The notes under the pieces were generated by a model that was not told where the DNA came from, did no database searches, and saw only the letters and a program-made list of their open reading frames with translations. 64,000 nt of DNA from Thalassolituus sp. UBA1087 (GTDB lineage: Bacteria > Pseudomonadota > Gammaproteobacteria > Pseudomonadales > Oceanobacteraceae). The DNA is taken from contig DCCG01000027.1 of the NCBI GenBank assembly GCA_002314145.1, positions 48,953 to 112,952 on the forward strand, read 5' to 3'. A program made the translations under genes and the position numbers. Shown piece by piece: positions 8,801 through 19,000 of the stretch (the first letter of the stretch is position 1; every line of letters begins with the position of its first letter).

Positions 8801-9508
8801 CAGCGCACTGATCGCACGGCTGTAATCATCCAGATAAGCCTCGGCATCGGCCGCTGTCCGGGCCGCTTCGCCCAGCATATCGTAAGAGTAGGTATAGCCT
8901 CTGGCTTCCAGTTTTTTTGCCCGTTTAGTGGCTTCCTGTATATCACGGCCGAGCACGAACTGACGCCCCAGCTCTTTCATCGCCTGACCCACAGCAGTAC
9001 GTACCACGGGCTCGCCCAGACGTTTGATCATGCCACGCAGCGTGGTGGTCATGCCCTCATCGCCACTGGGTGCGATCAGTTTACCGGTCAGCATCAGAGC
9101 CCAGGTGGAGGTATTCACCAGTGAGGACGCCGACTTACCGATATGCTCCCGCCATTCACCGAAAGCCACTTTATCTTCAATCAGCGCATCAATGGTGGTG
9201 GAATCCGGCACCCGCAGCAGGGCTTCCGCCAGACACATCAGGGCCACCCCCTCGCGGGTCGACAGGCCATACTCAGCCAGGAAGTTTTCCATCATGCTCG
9301 GACGACTGTCAGAACGCACACGACGCACCAGCTCAGCGGCTTTCAGAGATGCTTTATCACGCTTGGCAGAATCGAATCCGGTGGCGGCGATCAGGCGGTT
9401 TAACACACCGACTTCATCGGCCAGGTAGTGGCTGCGGATCTGATGACGCAGGCTGTCCTGCGTATGGTCAGCGCCGGTATTGGGGGTAATTGCGGATGTT
9501 GCAGACAT
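5849..9508 (-). CDS. putA: Bifunctional proline dehydrogenase / glutamate-semialdehyde dehydrogenase PutA
   Basis: A 1219-aa enzyme that oxidises proline to pyrroline-5-carboxylate with FAD, then to glutamate with NAD+. The FAD barrel (about residues 180-480) shows LVKGAYWDAEIKRAQ and FATHNAHS. The aldehyde dehydrogenase half (about 560-1030) has TCISPWNFPLAIF and the catalytic cysteine in SAGQRCSALR. A C-terminal domain follows. Unlike the 1320-aa E. coli protein it has no N-terminal ribbon-helix-helix segment, so it cannot repress its own operon. The start is supported by AGGAG 7 nt upstream and by the fact that the frame begins directly with the pre-barrel helical region. putP lies upstream in the same direction and an Lrp-type regulator is divergent from putP. 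Confidence 0.95.
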   Translation of the reverse strand: MSATSAITPNTGADHTQDSLRHQIRSHYLADEVGVLNRLIAATGFDSAKRDKASLKAAELVRRVRSDSRPSMMENFLAEYGLSTREGVALMCLAEALLRVPDSTTIDALIEDKVAFGEWREHIGKSASSLVNTSTWALMLTGKLIAPSGDEGMTTTLRGMIKRLGEPVVRTAVGQAMKELGRQFVLGRDIQEATKRAKKLEARGYTYSYDMLGEAARTAADAEAYLDDYSRAISALTPLCVHDRIADNPGISVKLSALHPRYEFAKRERVMTELVERTRTLARQAAKANMGFNIDAEEADRLDISLDVIEAVLSDPELQGWDGFGVVVQAFGQRTSFVIDWLYALATRLDRRIMVRLVKGAYWDAEIKRAQTLGLDGFPVYTRKIHSDISYLCCAEKLLAKTDRIYPQFATHNAHSMAAVLTMAEDVDREAFEFQRLHGMGESLHDMVHTKENTRCRIYAPVGQHKDLLAYLVRRLLENGANSSFVNQIVDERIAPETIARDPFTEVAEKGVRPSSVIAQPADLYGNGRKNAKGFDITDSEIIAAIDQQRAAYSNCQWQAGPVIAGTVEGDETTVLVNPADVSDTVGSVTSASASDIEQAITAAGSGFAQWSDTAPEQRAQILERVADLYEEHAIELFAIATREAGKTLADAVGEIREAVDFARYYAQQLRVFQDQPEAAYLKPRGVITCISPWNFPLAIFSGQILAALAAGNSVLAKPADQTPIIAYRAVELMHQAGVPADVIQLLPGSGAKVGAALTADARIAGVCFTGSTQTAMRINQMMVSHMEPEAPLIAETGGLNAMLVDSTALPEQVVRDVLASAFQSAGQRCSALRILYLQEDIADNLLEMLYGAMDELQPGNPWYLSTDVGPVIDDAAKQKIERYCQEFSMRGLVSKSLAVPDEGRFVAPTVIRVKGIEDMPEEIFGPVLHVTTFRATEVNKVIRDINARGYGLTFGLHTRMDNRIEAVTRQIHVGNAYVNRNQIGAIVGSQPFGGEGLSGTGPKAGGPAYIHRFMRDTRLVPEIVEQPADAVKQDALQAAIDQAAGLKAADAGHLQGMLEELKLPLADTESVTNMPGPTGETNRLSLHARGVVLCLGPDAMTAMKQAAMAMANGNQAVMVATGARNVLDAMAVSGLPVVAVEGVVEAQALTDCDGFAAVVSVADAEWLSRYRQALAQRDGVLIPLIAEMLQHERYQIERHLCIDTTAAGGNASLIAAAE

Positions 9509-9777
9509 GGTTATCTCCTGAAACAGTCAGTGACGCCTTCCGGCTACCGATTTTCGATTTCTGGATCTGCCAACCTGTGGTTAAACAGAGGTTAAAAGAC
9601 TTACTGCCATTCTACAAAGCCTTAAAAGACGATTTTCCTGTATTTAATACAAATAACTAAAATTACGACTATTTTTCACCATCGATAAAGACGAAATATT
9701 TAATTTTATTAACATTTATAGCCTTAATGGCTTTTATAATAAAAATATATTCCGCCTCTCACGGCGGTCTTTCAAAG
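9509..9777. other. putA upstream region
   Basis: AT-rich spacer holding the putA promoter and possibly Lrp-type binding sites. I could not fix a specific promoter. The putP terminator lies at its far end. No gene. Confidence 0.4.
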
Positions 9778-9808
9778 ACAAAAACCGGAGCCTGGGCCCC
9801 GGTTTTTC
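9778..9808 (-). terminator. Intrinsic terminator of putP
   Basis: Long stem AAAACCGG/CCGGTTTT with an inner GCC/GGC pair and A/T-rich flanks, 16 bp beyond the putP stop. It separates putP from putA, so putA probably has its own promoter. Confidence 0.8.
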
Positions 9809-9823
9809 TCAAGTGGCCAGCCC

Positions 9824-11290
9824 TTAGCTGCGGATTTCCTCAACCACTTCATCAAATTGCTGCTGAATGGCGGCGTCCGGCTCAGAAGTCGCCAGCGTTG
9901 CAACAACAATCGCAACGGTCGCAGCAATCATCCCCGGGATGATTTCATACAGATCAAAGATGCCACCTTCCAGTTGCTTCCAGATCACGACCGTTACACC
10001 ACCAACCACAATACCGGCCAGCGCGCCCATACGGTTCATGCGTTTCCAGTACAGGCTCAGCACCAGCGCCGGACCAAAGGCAGCACCAAAACCAGCCCAG
10101 GCGTATGACACCAGAGACAGTACGCCGGAATCTTCATCCAGAGCCAGAATGGTCGCGATCACGGCAATCACAATCACCGCCACACGTCCGACCAGCACCA
10201 GTTTCTCTGGCGTTGCGTCTTTATGGAACAGGGCTTTATAGAAGTCTTCCGCCAGTGCAGATGAAGACACCAGCAGTTGTGAATCCGCCGTACTCATCAC
10301 TGCCGCCAGAATGGCTGCCAACAGAATACCGGCCACGACCGGATGGAAGAGCGCATCCACCATGACCATAAAGACGGTTTCGTTATCGCCCAGTCCGGTT
10401 TTCAGATAAGCAATGGCGAACAGACCAATCAGTACTGAGCCCGCCATCGCCAGACCACTCCAGGCCACTGCGATACGGCGCGCCGTTGGCACATGGTCTT
10501 TGCTTTTAATGCCTTTAAAACGGGCCAGAATGTGTGGCTGACCAAAGTAACCCAGCCCCCAGCCCAGCAGTGAAAGCGTTCCGATCAGTGTGATACTGGT
10601 GCCGTCGGCGTTGGTGAACATATCCAGCAGTTCCGGATTTTTTGCTTCAATGGCGTTGAAGGTGTCGCTGACGCCCAGATCACCCAGAACCACAATCGGT
10701 ACCAGAACCAGAGCGCCGGCCATTAACAGCCCCTGCACAACGTCCGTCCAGGATACCGCCAGGAAACCACCAAACAGTGTGTAGGAAATCACCGCCAGCG
10801 AACCAATCACCACGGCAACCTGATAATCAATGCCGAATACGGTGTTGAACAGTTTACCGCCGGCCACCAGACCTGAGCTGGTGTAAAACAGGAAGAAGAC
10901 CAGAATAAAAAAGGCAGAAACAACGCGCAGAGCATGGGACTTATCACCAAACCGGTTTTCGAAAAATGCCGGCAGCGTTAACGCATCATTGGCGCGGTGC
11001 GAGTATGTCCGCAGGCGCTGAGCCACAATTAACCAGTTAAGCCAGGTGCCCACCAGCAGGCCGCCGGCCAGCCAGATGGCACCGTAACCTGCGCTCATGG
11101 CAAAACCCGGTAAGCCGAGCAGCAGCCAGCCACTCATATCCGACGCACCGGCACTCAGTGCACTGGGAATCGGGCCAAGATTACGGCCACCCAGGACATA
11201 ATCGGAAAGATCCTGGGTGCGCCGGTAGGCCACAATACCGATGACCAGCATAAGTGCCAGATAGAGAATAAAGGTGAGTGTTACCATCAT
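9824..11290 (-). CDS. putP: Sodium/proline symporter PutP
   Basis: A 488-aa inner-membrane carrier of the sodium:solute symporter family with about 13 hydrophobic helices; it imports proline using the Na+ gradient. Family features seen include YVLGGRNLGPIPSALSAGAS in the first loop and GWLLLGLPG. The frame is open to 11335, but the ATG pair at 11287-11290 has AGGGGG 7 nt upstream and is followed at once by the first membrane helix, so I set the start there. It lies 315 bp upstream of putA with a terminator between, so the two may be separately transcribed but co-regulated. Confidence 0.92.
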   Translation of the reverse strand: MMVTLTFILYLALMLVIGIVAYRRTQDLSDYVLGGRNLGPIPSALSAGASDMSGWLLLGLPGFAMSAGYGAIWLAGGLLVGTWLNWLIVAQRLRTYSHRANDALTLPAFFENRFGDKSHALRVVSAFFILVFFLFYTSSGLVAGGKLFNTVFGIDYQVAVVIGSLAVISYTLFGGFLAVSWTDVVQGLLMAGALVLVPIVVLGDLGVSDTFNAIEAKNPELLDMFTNADGTSITLIGTLSLLGWGLGYFGQPHILARFKGIKSKDHVPTARRIAVAWSGLAMAGSVLIGLFAIAYLKTGLGDNETVFMVMVDALFHPVVAGILLAAILAAVMSTADSQLLVSSSALAEDFYKALFHKDATPEKLVLVGRVAVIVIAVIATILALDEDSGVLSLVSYAWAGFGAAFGPALVLSLYWKRMNRMGALAGIVVGGVTVVIWKQLEGGIFDLYEIIPGMIAATVAIVVATLATSEPDAAIQQQFDEVVEEIRS

Positions 11291-12009
11291 AAGTTGTCCC
11301 CCTGAAACGACGATCCCGTCGCACGAGTCCGCCACCGGTGAAAATATTCTTTATGATTCAGACAAAAGTACCGGCTGCTGAACGGTGTTCTGCCAGTCTG
11401 AAATCAACCTCTTCACGATGGCGGGCGTTGTTTTGGTTAATTGTTTAATTTTTCAATCCTTTGAAAGGTTAAAACAGCGAACTCAGTCTTAAAGACCAAA
11501 AGTCTCATATTGGGAGTGATTTGAATTAAGTTAATTCTCTTTTTAAGGACAATCGACTACAAGCTGTTTTTAAGTATCGAAACAGGCCAATCGCATTATT
11601 AAGGTGCAGGCACGTAAAAAATGGTGCAAATAAAAAACAAGCAAAATTAATTCCGCATAAATAGTCGCCAAAACCGACATTCACCCGCGACAACTTTTAA
11701 ATTCTGAACACCATATTTGTGCATCCGGAAATACCACCAAACCGACCAAAGAGCGCTGGCATGGCCGGACAGGTCCGGCGAGAATTAAAATTGGCCGTAT
11801 AGCCAGATAATATAAAAAGAATTGGTCAAATAGCCTGCCAGCATCGCTATAAAACAGACATTCAGACTTGTAATATCCCGATAAACAGGCAATATGACTT
11901 TTATAGTGATTACCCGGGCGACAGCCCTGAACACTGCAACAGAGACACCATGCGCAGTGGCCGCGCACCTCCGCCACAATCTGCCACAAGACAAGAGGAT
12001 ATGGATGAT
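11291..12009. promoter_or_regulatory. Long AT-rich divergent control region of putP and the Lrp-type regulator
   Basis: About 720 bp without a convincing gene, markedly richer in A+T than its surroundings. It contains many short A/T runs (for example near 11440-11470 and 11510-11560) of the kind bound by Lrp/AsnC octamers. It must contain both the putP and the regulator promoters. I could not identify single sites with confidence. Small open frames here have unlikely composition. Confidence 0.5.
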
Positions 12010-12471
12010 ATGGATAACCTGGATAAGCTCGACCTGGCCATTCTTCATGAACTACAGAAAGACGGCCGTGTGACTGTTACAGAACTCGCCTCCCGGGTGG
12101 GTCTGTCAAAAACGCCCTGCCAGATCCGTATGCGCCGGCTGGAAGAACAGGGGTATATTCTTGGTTATATCGCTCTGATCGATCAGAAGAAGATTGGCAG
12201 CCACCATGTCGCCTTTGTGCAGGTGTCGTTATCCGATACCCGCACCCGTGCCCTGACGGCGTTCAATGATGCGGTGCGGCAGATACCGGAAGTTGAACAG
12301 TGTCATATGACGGCTGCCAACTTTGATTATCTGCTCAAAGTGCGCACCTCTGACCTGGATACTTATCGTGCAGTATTGGGGGAAAAAATCTCCAACCTGC
12401 CCTACGTGACCCAGACCAGTACTTTTGTCGCCATGGAAGACGTTAAAGACATTGAATCCCGGTTTCAGTAA
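12010..12471 (+). CDS. Lrp/AsnC-family regulator, probable proline-utilisation regulator
   Basis: About 153 aa. A helix-turn-helix (VTVTELASRVGLSKTPCQIR, near residues 21-40) is followed by a RAM/ligand-binding domain (from about residue 60). It resembles PutR-type Lrp proteins, which activate put genes when proline is present. It is divergent from putP across a long AT-rich region and PutA here lacks its own DNA-binding domain, so a role in put control is the natural inference. The start is uncertain: ATG at 12001 lies only 1 nt from AGAGGA, while ATG at 12010 has a 10-nt spacing, which I prefer. The frame is open back to 11950. Confidence 0.85.
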   Translation: MDNLDKLDLAILHELQKDGRVTVTELASRVGLSKTPCQIRMRRLEEQGYILGYIALIDQKKIGSHHVAFVQVSLSDTRTRALTAFNDAVRQIPEVEQCHMTAANFDYLLKVRTSDLDTYRAVLGEKISNLPYVTQTSTFVAMEDVKDIESRFQ

Positions 12472-12490
12472 CGCTTCACAACGACCGGGT

Positions 12491-13372
12491 CTAGGTCAGT
12501 CGCATCACATCCACCGACACACTCAGCAGTGGCTGTTTGCCGCCGCCAAAAATGACACCGCAAAGCGGGGTCACATCGAAATAATCGCGTCCCCAGGCGG
12601 TGATGATGTGCTGTTCTGCGGCAATGCAGTTATTGGTAGGGTCAAATTCAAACCAGCCTTCCCCGGGGGCATATACGGATAACCAGGCATGACTGGCATC
12701 TGTCCCCACCATTTTGGGTTGCCCGGGTGGCGGCAGGGTTTCCAGATAGCCGGAAACATATTTTGCGGCAAACCCCATGGCGCGCAGACAACCGATCTGC
12801 ACATGGGCAAAATCCTGACACACGCCGGCCCGGGTCTGCATCACTTCGTTGATCGGCGTTGCCACGGTCGTGGATGCCGGTGAGTACTTAAAATCACGGT
12901 AAATCGCCGCCGTAAGATCTTTCACCGCGGTCATCAGGGGCTTATCGTCGGCAAAAAAAGGCGCAGCGTAGTTTTTTAATTCATCATTAACCGACACCAT
13001 GGGCGAATCGAGCAGAAACTCCCGCGCCAGCAAGGTATCGCTATCTCTGGATGTTGCCATCATTTCCCGCGCCTGACCGCAGGTCACGCCCAGTTCAAGA
13101 TCGATAACACTGGCCTGAGTGCGGGTTTCGACGTCGGATGTGGCGACAATTTTCAATACTTTATGCGGCTGATGAATTTCAAAATGATGCGCCCAGTTGC
13201 CGTAATAATCTTCCCGCCGCACGTTAAACGCAGAGCCCGGCAAAATATCGAGCTGACTGCTGATGCATTGCTGGCGCTGACAGTTACGGGGCATCAGATG
13301 CGCCATGTTATAACAGTGAGAGACACGCCCGGCGTACTGATATTCCGTGATATGTTTAACCCGGTAGCGCAT
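12491..13372 (-). CDS. Transglutaminase-like cysteine protease/transferase (small, stand-alone)
   Basis: A 293-aa protein with the bacterial transglutaminase N-terminal beta domain (about residues 1-85) and a transglutaminase core. The catalytic triad is visible: Cys185 in RAGVCQDFAH, His228 in DASHAWLSV and Asp244 in FEFDPTNN. No signal peptide, so it is cytosolic. In the family these enzymes accompany circularly permuted ATP-grasp and alpha-E proteins and are thought to cleave or transfer peptide bonds made by the ligase. The start overlaps the stop of the upstream ATP-grasp/alpha-E gene by one base (TGATG), so the two are translationally coupled. Confidence 0.88.
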   Translation of the reverse strand: MRYRVKHITEYQYAGRVSHCYNMAHLMPRNCQRQQCISSQLDILPGSAFNVRREDYYGNWAHHFEIHQPHKVLKIVATSDVETRTQASVIDLELGVTCGQAREMMATSRDSDTLLAREFLLDSPMVSVNDELKNYAAPFFADDKPLMTAVKDLTAAIYRDFKYSPASTTVATPINEVMQTRAGVCQDFAHVQIGCLRAMGFAAKYVSGYLETLPPPGQPKMVGTDASHAWLSVYAPGEGWFEFDPTNNCIAAEQHIITAWGRDYFDVTPLCGVIFGGGKQPLLSVSVDVMRLT

Positions 13373-15948
13373 CAGAGAATCTCCATGGAATTACGCACCA
13401 ATTGCTGGGAAGCTTCGCGGTGATCAAAGTATTTATCGGTAATCTGATCATTTAATGCCCCCATAAGCTGGTGACAACGGGTCATTGCTGAGAGCAGTTT
13501 ATCCCGCTGCAGAGCAGCATTCGCAGGCGTTTGCCGCGGCTGTTCCTGAGGTGCGTTCTGCTGCCCGGACGGCGATGTTTCTTCCTCGCTGCTGAGTTCT
13601 TTCAGCGGCGTCAGTTTGATCAGCACCTCAGCCTGCATCAGCGTGCGTTCTTCATCGCTCAGTTCATGCAACACGGTAGCCGGATGTGGCAGTGCCCGCA
13701 GATGCTCCGCAATGGTTTCCAGCTGATAAAGCAGCGAGCGCGGATTACTTTTATCCAGCAGAATCAGATCAAGGCTGGTCTGCACGCTCATCCGCCCACG
13801 ATAGCGGCGTCGGTAGCTGATCAGAGTCTCAAGGGTCAGCAGCAGAGATTCTGCCAGCCGGTTCTGCTCGTTTTCATTCACTACCGGTACCAGCAGCCCG
13901 CGGATGGCGGTATTAATCTGTTGTGCCCGTTCAAGCCGGCGCCCCAGTTCCATAAAGCGCCAGCCAAAGCTGCGGTTCATACTTTCCTGTGTCAGACCAG
14001 CAAAGGCCATCAGTGCCGTTACCAGAGGGTCCAGCACTTCTTCCGGCGCTGATCCCAGACTGTTATTGAGTTCGTTCGGCAATTTAACCAGTGCATCGCG
14101 GATATCATTGATGATGCGGAAGGTATCGGATGACAACAGCTCTTTCGCCTGATCCGCGCAGAACAGCATGGAGTTCAGGTTGCTGGCAATGCTGTTGCTC
14201 AGTGTGCCATCCCGTACCCAGCGCTCCAGCTGCTGATCCGCCGGGAGATTATCCGGCAACAGGATGGCCATCTTCTGCAGCGCCTGCAGCAGATGCGTTT
14301 TCACCACCGGACTGGCCGGCGATTCACTGCTGAACTGCATAAAGGTGGTGCGCAGAATACGCAGTGTTGATTCCGCACGTTCGGCGTAGCGCCCCATCCA
14401 GAACAGGTTTTCCACCACCCGGCTGGGCAGACTGATGGATTCGGCTTCCCGGGTCGCCACCGGCTCTTCGGCGTGTTCGCTGCTCAGCAGACGCTCCGGC
14501 TCAGAATCCACCACCCAGGTATCTTTACTGCAGGCACCGGCCTGATTGGCAATCACAAAGCTGTTTTCTTCGGCGCCGGAACGCGTCAGCCCACCCGGCA
14601 TCAGGGTATAGGATTCCGCCGACGCCACGGCGAATGAACGCAGTACGGACGGCCGCGGCGCCAGCTGACTGCCATCCAGTGCCGGCAGATGCCCGGCTTT
14701 CAGATAGGGCTGCGCCACGTATTGCAGCGGGTCCTGCTCGATACGCTGCGCCAGCTGCTGCAAACCGTTCTGATCGAGTTCACAGGCGCGCACGCTCATA
14801 TTGCCGGGTTTGCGATAAACCGGCTTGATAACCATATCTTTCAGGTTAGCGAGTACATACTGTTTATCCTCTGCATCCCCACACCACCAGGTGTTCACAG
14901 ATGGCAAACGCAGCTCTCTGCCCAGCAGGGCTCTGGCGATCTGCGGCAGATATTTCAGAAATACCGGGTTCTCAATAATGCCGGAGCCCAGCGGGTTGGC
15001 CACCACCAGATTCCCGGCGCGCACCACCTCGAGCAGACCCGGAACCCCAAGGCGGGAGTCAGAGCGCAGTTCCACCGGATCACAGAACCAGTCATCCACA
15101 CGGCGCAGCAACACGTCCACCCGCTTTAAGCCATCCAGGGATTTCATCCACAGGCGGCCGTTGCGCACCATCAGGTCGTCGCTCTGCACCAGCGGAAAGC
15201 CCATATAGTTGGCCATATAGGCGTGTTCAAAATAGGTTTCGTTGTGCGGACCCGGGGTCAGCAGCGCCACCCGGGCCTGTGCCGGGTCCGGTGACAGACT
15301 GAGCAGTTTGGCGCGCAGACGCTGAAAAAAAGCTGACAGGCGGTGCACATGACTGTCGCGGAAAAGGCTGGGAAAGACCCGTGACATCACGGTGCGGTTT
15401 TCCAGTGCATAGCCGGCACCGGACGGCGACTGTGTGCGATCCCCCAATACCAGAAAACCACCGGATGGTTCACGGATGAGATCCACCGCATGCAGAATCA
15501 GGTCATGTTCACCGGGCAGCTGAATACCGTGGCAGGCGCGCAGAAAGCCACGGTGACAGAATAATGCTTCCGGGGGAATAACGCCGTTGCGCACCAGCGA
15601 GCGCTCACCATAGATATCACGCAACACCAGGTTGAATAATTCTGCCCGTTCCAGCAGGCCACTTTCGACTTCGGCCCATTCTTCGCTGCCGATAACATTC
15701 GGGACCAGATCCAGATTCCAGGTGGTGGACTGCTGGTTGAGATCGCCATAAATGTTATAGGTGGCGCCATCATCGCGCAGAATACGCAGAGCTTTCTGCT
15801 GACGGTCAGGAATATCCTCCAGGCCATTCAGGCTGTCGAGAATTTCCAGCCAGTGTGCCCGTAGGTCACCGTCTGCCGTGAGCATATCATCATGACGGCC
15901 GCTGGACGGCGGATAAAGCCAGTCTGGCCGCATTGCGCTGGTATTCAT
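13372..15948 (-). CDS. Fused circularly permuted ATP-grasp / alpha-E protein
   Basis: An 858-aa fusion. Residues about 60-480 form a circularly permuted type 2 ATP-grasp domain (GDRTQSPSGAGYALENR; LLTPGPHNETYFEHAYMANYMG; VIKPVYRKPGN). Residues about 505-840 form an all-helical alpha-E domain (SRVVENLFWMGRYAERAE, GWRFMELGRRLERAQQI). The ATP-grasp part should activate a carboxylate with ATP to make an amide or peptide bond; the alpha-E role is unknown. In the second module nearby (19432-21896) the same two domains are separate genes, so this is a fused paralogue. It is coupled to the transglutaminase gene downstream. Product and substrate are unknown. Confidence 0.88.
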   Translation of the reverse strand: MNTSAMRPDWLYPPSSGRHDDMLTADGDLRAHWLEILDSLNGLEDIPDRQQKALRILRDDGATYNIYGDLNQQSTTWNLDLVPNVIGSEEWAEVESGLLERAELFNLVLRDIYGERSLVRNGVIPPEALFCHRGFLRACHGIQLPGEHDLILHAVDLIREPSGGFLVLGDRTQSPSGAGYALENRTVMSRVFPSLFRDSHVHRLSAFFQRLRAKLLSLSPDPAQARVALLTPGPHNETYFEHAYMANYMGFPLVQSDDLMVRNGRLWMKSLDGLKRVDVLLRRVDDWFCDPVELRSDSRLGVPGLLEVVRAGNLVVANPLGSGIIENPVFLKYLPQIARALLGRELRLPSVNTWWCGDAEDKQYVLANLKDMVIKPVYRKPGNMSVRACELDQNGLQQLAQRIEQDPLQYVAQPYLKAGHLPALDGSQLAPRPSVLRSFAVASAESYTLMPGGLTRSGAEENSFVIANQAGACSKDTWVVDSEPERLLSSEHAEEPVATREAESISLPSRVVENLFWMGRYAERAESTLRILRTTFMQFSSESPASPVVKTHLLQALQKMAILLPDNLPADQQLERWVRDGTLSNSIASNLNSMLFCADQAKELLSSDTFRIINDIRDALVKLPNELNNSLGSAPEEVLDPLVTALMAFAGLTQESMNRSFGWRFMELGRRLERAQQINTAIRGLLVPVVNENEQNRLAESLLLTLETLISYRRRYRGRMSVQTSLDLILLDKSNPRSLLYQLETIAEHLRALPHPATVLHELSDEERTLMQAEVLIKLTPLKELSSEEETSPSGQQNAPQEQPRQTPANAALQRDKLLSAMTRCHQLMGALNDQITDKYFDHREASQQLVRNSMEIL

Positions 15949-16069
15949 TCTGTTCCGACATTCATTGTTTTAAGTATCCCGGAGCGGCCGCCTGTTCTGC
16001 TGCCGCTCCCTGAAGAATCACAGCGTATTATAGAGCCGCATTCCTTAATTATAAGGGATGCGGCCAACT
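15949..16069. other. Spacer between the two amidoligase modules
   Basis: 121 bp between the DUF2126 stop and the start of the fused ATP-grasp gene. An imperfect repeat (GCCGCATTCCTTAATTATAAGGGATGCGGC, a near-perfect hairpin near 16033-16062) could terminate the first module or process the message. Transcription of all five genes runs leftward. Confidence 0.5.
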
Positions 16070-19000
16070 TTATGACTGGCGGCGCAGGTCGAGCGTGTAC
16101 GGATAATCATCCGGTGACTCTTCCGGCGGCGGCGCCATGGGTTTCGGATCGGTGTGTGGGAAGAACTCACGCAATGCATCCACATCCGGATTCGGCGTAT
16201 AAGGCCCCTGGGTATGCCCCATGTCACTGAAACGGTTGCCGCGACGGGATTCCGCTTCAAAGGCATTCACCGGGAAGGTGTCATAACTGCGCCCGCCCGG
16301 ATGGCTGACCGCATAGGTGCAACCACCGACCGAGCGGCCGTTCCAGGTATCAATCAGATCAAATACCAGCGGTGCATGAACATCCACGGTAGGGTGTAAC
16401 GCAGAAGGCGGAGCCCAGGCTTTATAGCGCACGCCAGCCACGTATTCGCCCTTGCGTCCGGTATGCACCAGCGGGACACGGCGGCCGTTACAGGCCAGTA
16501 CGTAACGCTCGCCGGTGAGGCCGGTGACTTTCACCTGCAAACGCTCGACGGACGAGTCCACATAGCGGGCGGTGCCGAAACTGGAAACTTCCTCCCCCAG
16601 AACATTCCAGGGTTCAATCGCCCAGCGTAATTCAATACAGACATCATCCAGCTGCACACGGCCGTAATGTGGAAAACGGAACTCCTCGAACGGCAGCAGC
16701 CACTCCGGTTTAAAATCCAGACCGTGGCTCTGCAGGTCCTCAGCCACATCGCAGATATCACGCCAGACAAAATGCGGCAGCATAAATTTATCGTGCAGCC
16801 CAGTGCCCCAGCGTACCAGTGGTTTGCGGTAGGGCTCACGCCAGAAGCGCGCCACCAGCGCCCGGATCAGCAGCGCCTGCACCAGCGCCATGCGGGCATG
16901 GGGCGGCATTTCAAAACCACGGAATTCCAGCAATCCCAGGCGCCCGGAGCTGGACCCCGGGGCAAAAAGTTTATCGATACAGAATTCTGCACGGTGCGTG
17001 TTACCTGTCACGTCGATCAGCAGGTTACGCATGATGCGGTCGACCATCCACGGTTGAGGAACCTCCCCCGCCGGCATCTGCTGAAACGCAATTTCCAGTT
17101 CATACAGGGATTCATCACGCGCTTCGTCGACCCGCGGCGCCTGACTGGTGGGACCAATAAAGGCGCCGGAAAACAGGTAAGACAAAGCTGGATGGTGCTG
17201 CCAGAAAGTAACAAAACTCTGCAGCACATCCGGGCGGCGCAGCAACGGACTGTCGGCCGGTGTCGCCCCACCCAGGGTAATATGGTTGCCACCGCCGGTG
17301 CCGGTGTGACGGCCATCAAGCATGAATTTTTCTGCCCCTAAGCGGGATTCGCGCGCCGCCTGATACAGTTCTTCCATATTGCTGACCAGCTCACGCCAGT
17401 TATTGGCGGGATGGATATTCACTTCGATCACGCCCGGGTCCGGGGTCACCAGCAGTTTCTTCAGACGGCTGTCACGGGGTGGTTCATAACCTTCAATCAC
17501 CAGCGGCAGATCCAGCTCCAGCGCACAAGCTTCCAGTTTGGCCAGCAACTCAACGTAGCTTTCCAGATACGGCAGCGGTGGCATAAAGACATGCAGCTTA
17601 CCGCCCCGGGCTTCAACACACATCGCCGTGCGGGTGACGTCACGCCATACGGATTCTGCGGCCGGCTGCTCGGCTTTCACTTCTTCGCCCGGCGTCTGTA
17701 TTTCTTCCACCGCCGGGACCGGAACCGGCTCGGCGGTCATGAGTTTATCGTGGGAGGCCAGCGGCCCATGATCGGAAAACGGGTCCACTTCCTGAGGCAG
17801 CGGAATTTCTTCAGAAAACGGCAGACTGTCCAGTGGCAGACGCAATCCCACCGGCGAATCACCGGGTATCAGCACCAGCCGGCCGCGCCGGGTCTCCCAT
17901 AAACTGGAATCCCAGCGTTGCTGGTAATAGTCCCAGGTTAACGGCAGAACATAGCCGCTGGGCGTATCCAGCCCCTGCTCCAGCACGCGCGCCAGACGGC
18001 GACGGGCAAGGCTGTCTTTGGCGGAGGCGATACGTTCATCAAGGTTCACCGGCAGGTTCTGTTCCTGCAGCAGATAATGCAGGCCGTCTTCATACGCGGC
18101 CTGCACATAGCCGGTATCCAGCCCTAATTTATTAGCCAGCAACTGACTGAAGCGCTCAGCATCTTCAACACCGTGACCGTAATCCCGGTCGACCCGGGCC
18201 AGCAGTTCCGGTTTCCCCCACAGAGGCTCGCCGTCAGTGCGCCAGAATAACCCCAGCGCCCAGCGCGGGACTTCTTCGCCGGGATACCATTTCCCTTGGC
18301 CGTAATGCAGCAGACCTTTGGGGGCAAAGTGATTGCGCAGACGCAGCAGTAATGTTTTGGCCAGGGCCAGTTTTTCTTTGCCTAATGCTTCGGTGTTCCA
18401 CTGCGCCGATTCCATATCGTCAATGGAAACGAAGGTCGGCTCGCCACCCATGGTCAGACGGATATCATCCGCATCCAGTTGTTGCTGAACTTTGTCACCC
18501 AACAACAGAATATCGGCCCAGTCGGCTTCACTGAAGGGTTTGGTCACGCGCGGATCTTCGTGAATACGGCTGACGGTGTTACTGAAATCAAAGGTCACTT
18601 CGCACTCGTCGCTGTAGCCTTCAATGGGCGCCGCGGATACCGGGTCCGGGGTACAGGCCAGCGGAATATGCCCCTCGCTGGCGAACAGACCTGACGTCGG
18701 GTCCAGCCCGACCCAGCCCGCTCCGGGAATATAGACTTCGCACCAGGCGTGTAAATCGGTGAAATCTTCTTCCGGCCCGGAAGGGCCATCGAGGGATTTT
18801 TCATCCGCGGTCAGCTGCACCAGATAGCCGGACGCAAAGCGCGCCGCCAGGCCACAGTGGCGCAGTAACTGCACCAGCAACCAGGCGCTGTCACGGCAGG
18901 AACCTTTACCCAGTGCCAGCGTTTCTTCCGGTTCCTGAATCCCGGGTTCCAGGCGCACCAGGTATTCCACTTCCTGCTGCACCATCTGGTTAAGCGCAAC

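Noticed and set aside
5909..9489. Many 70-150-aa plus-strand frames opposite putA
   Set aside because: All are antisense shadows of putA with low-complexity Pro/Arg/His-rich translations.
11681..12048. Short frames in the AT-rich region before the Lrp-type regulator
   Set aside because: No ribosome sites, no conserved-looking composition, and they cross the likely divergent promoters.
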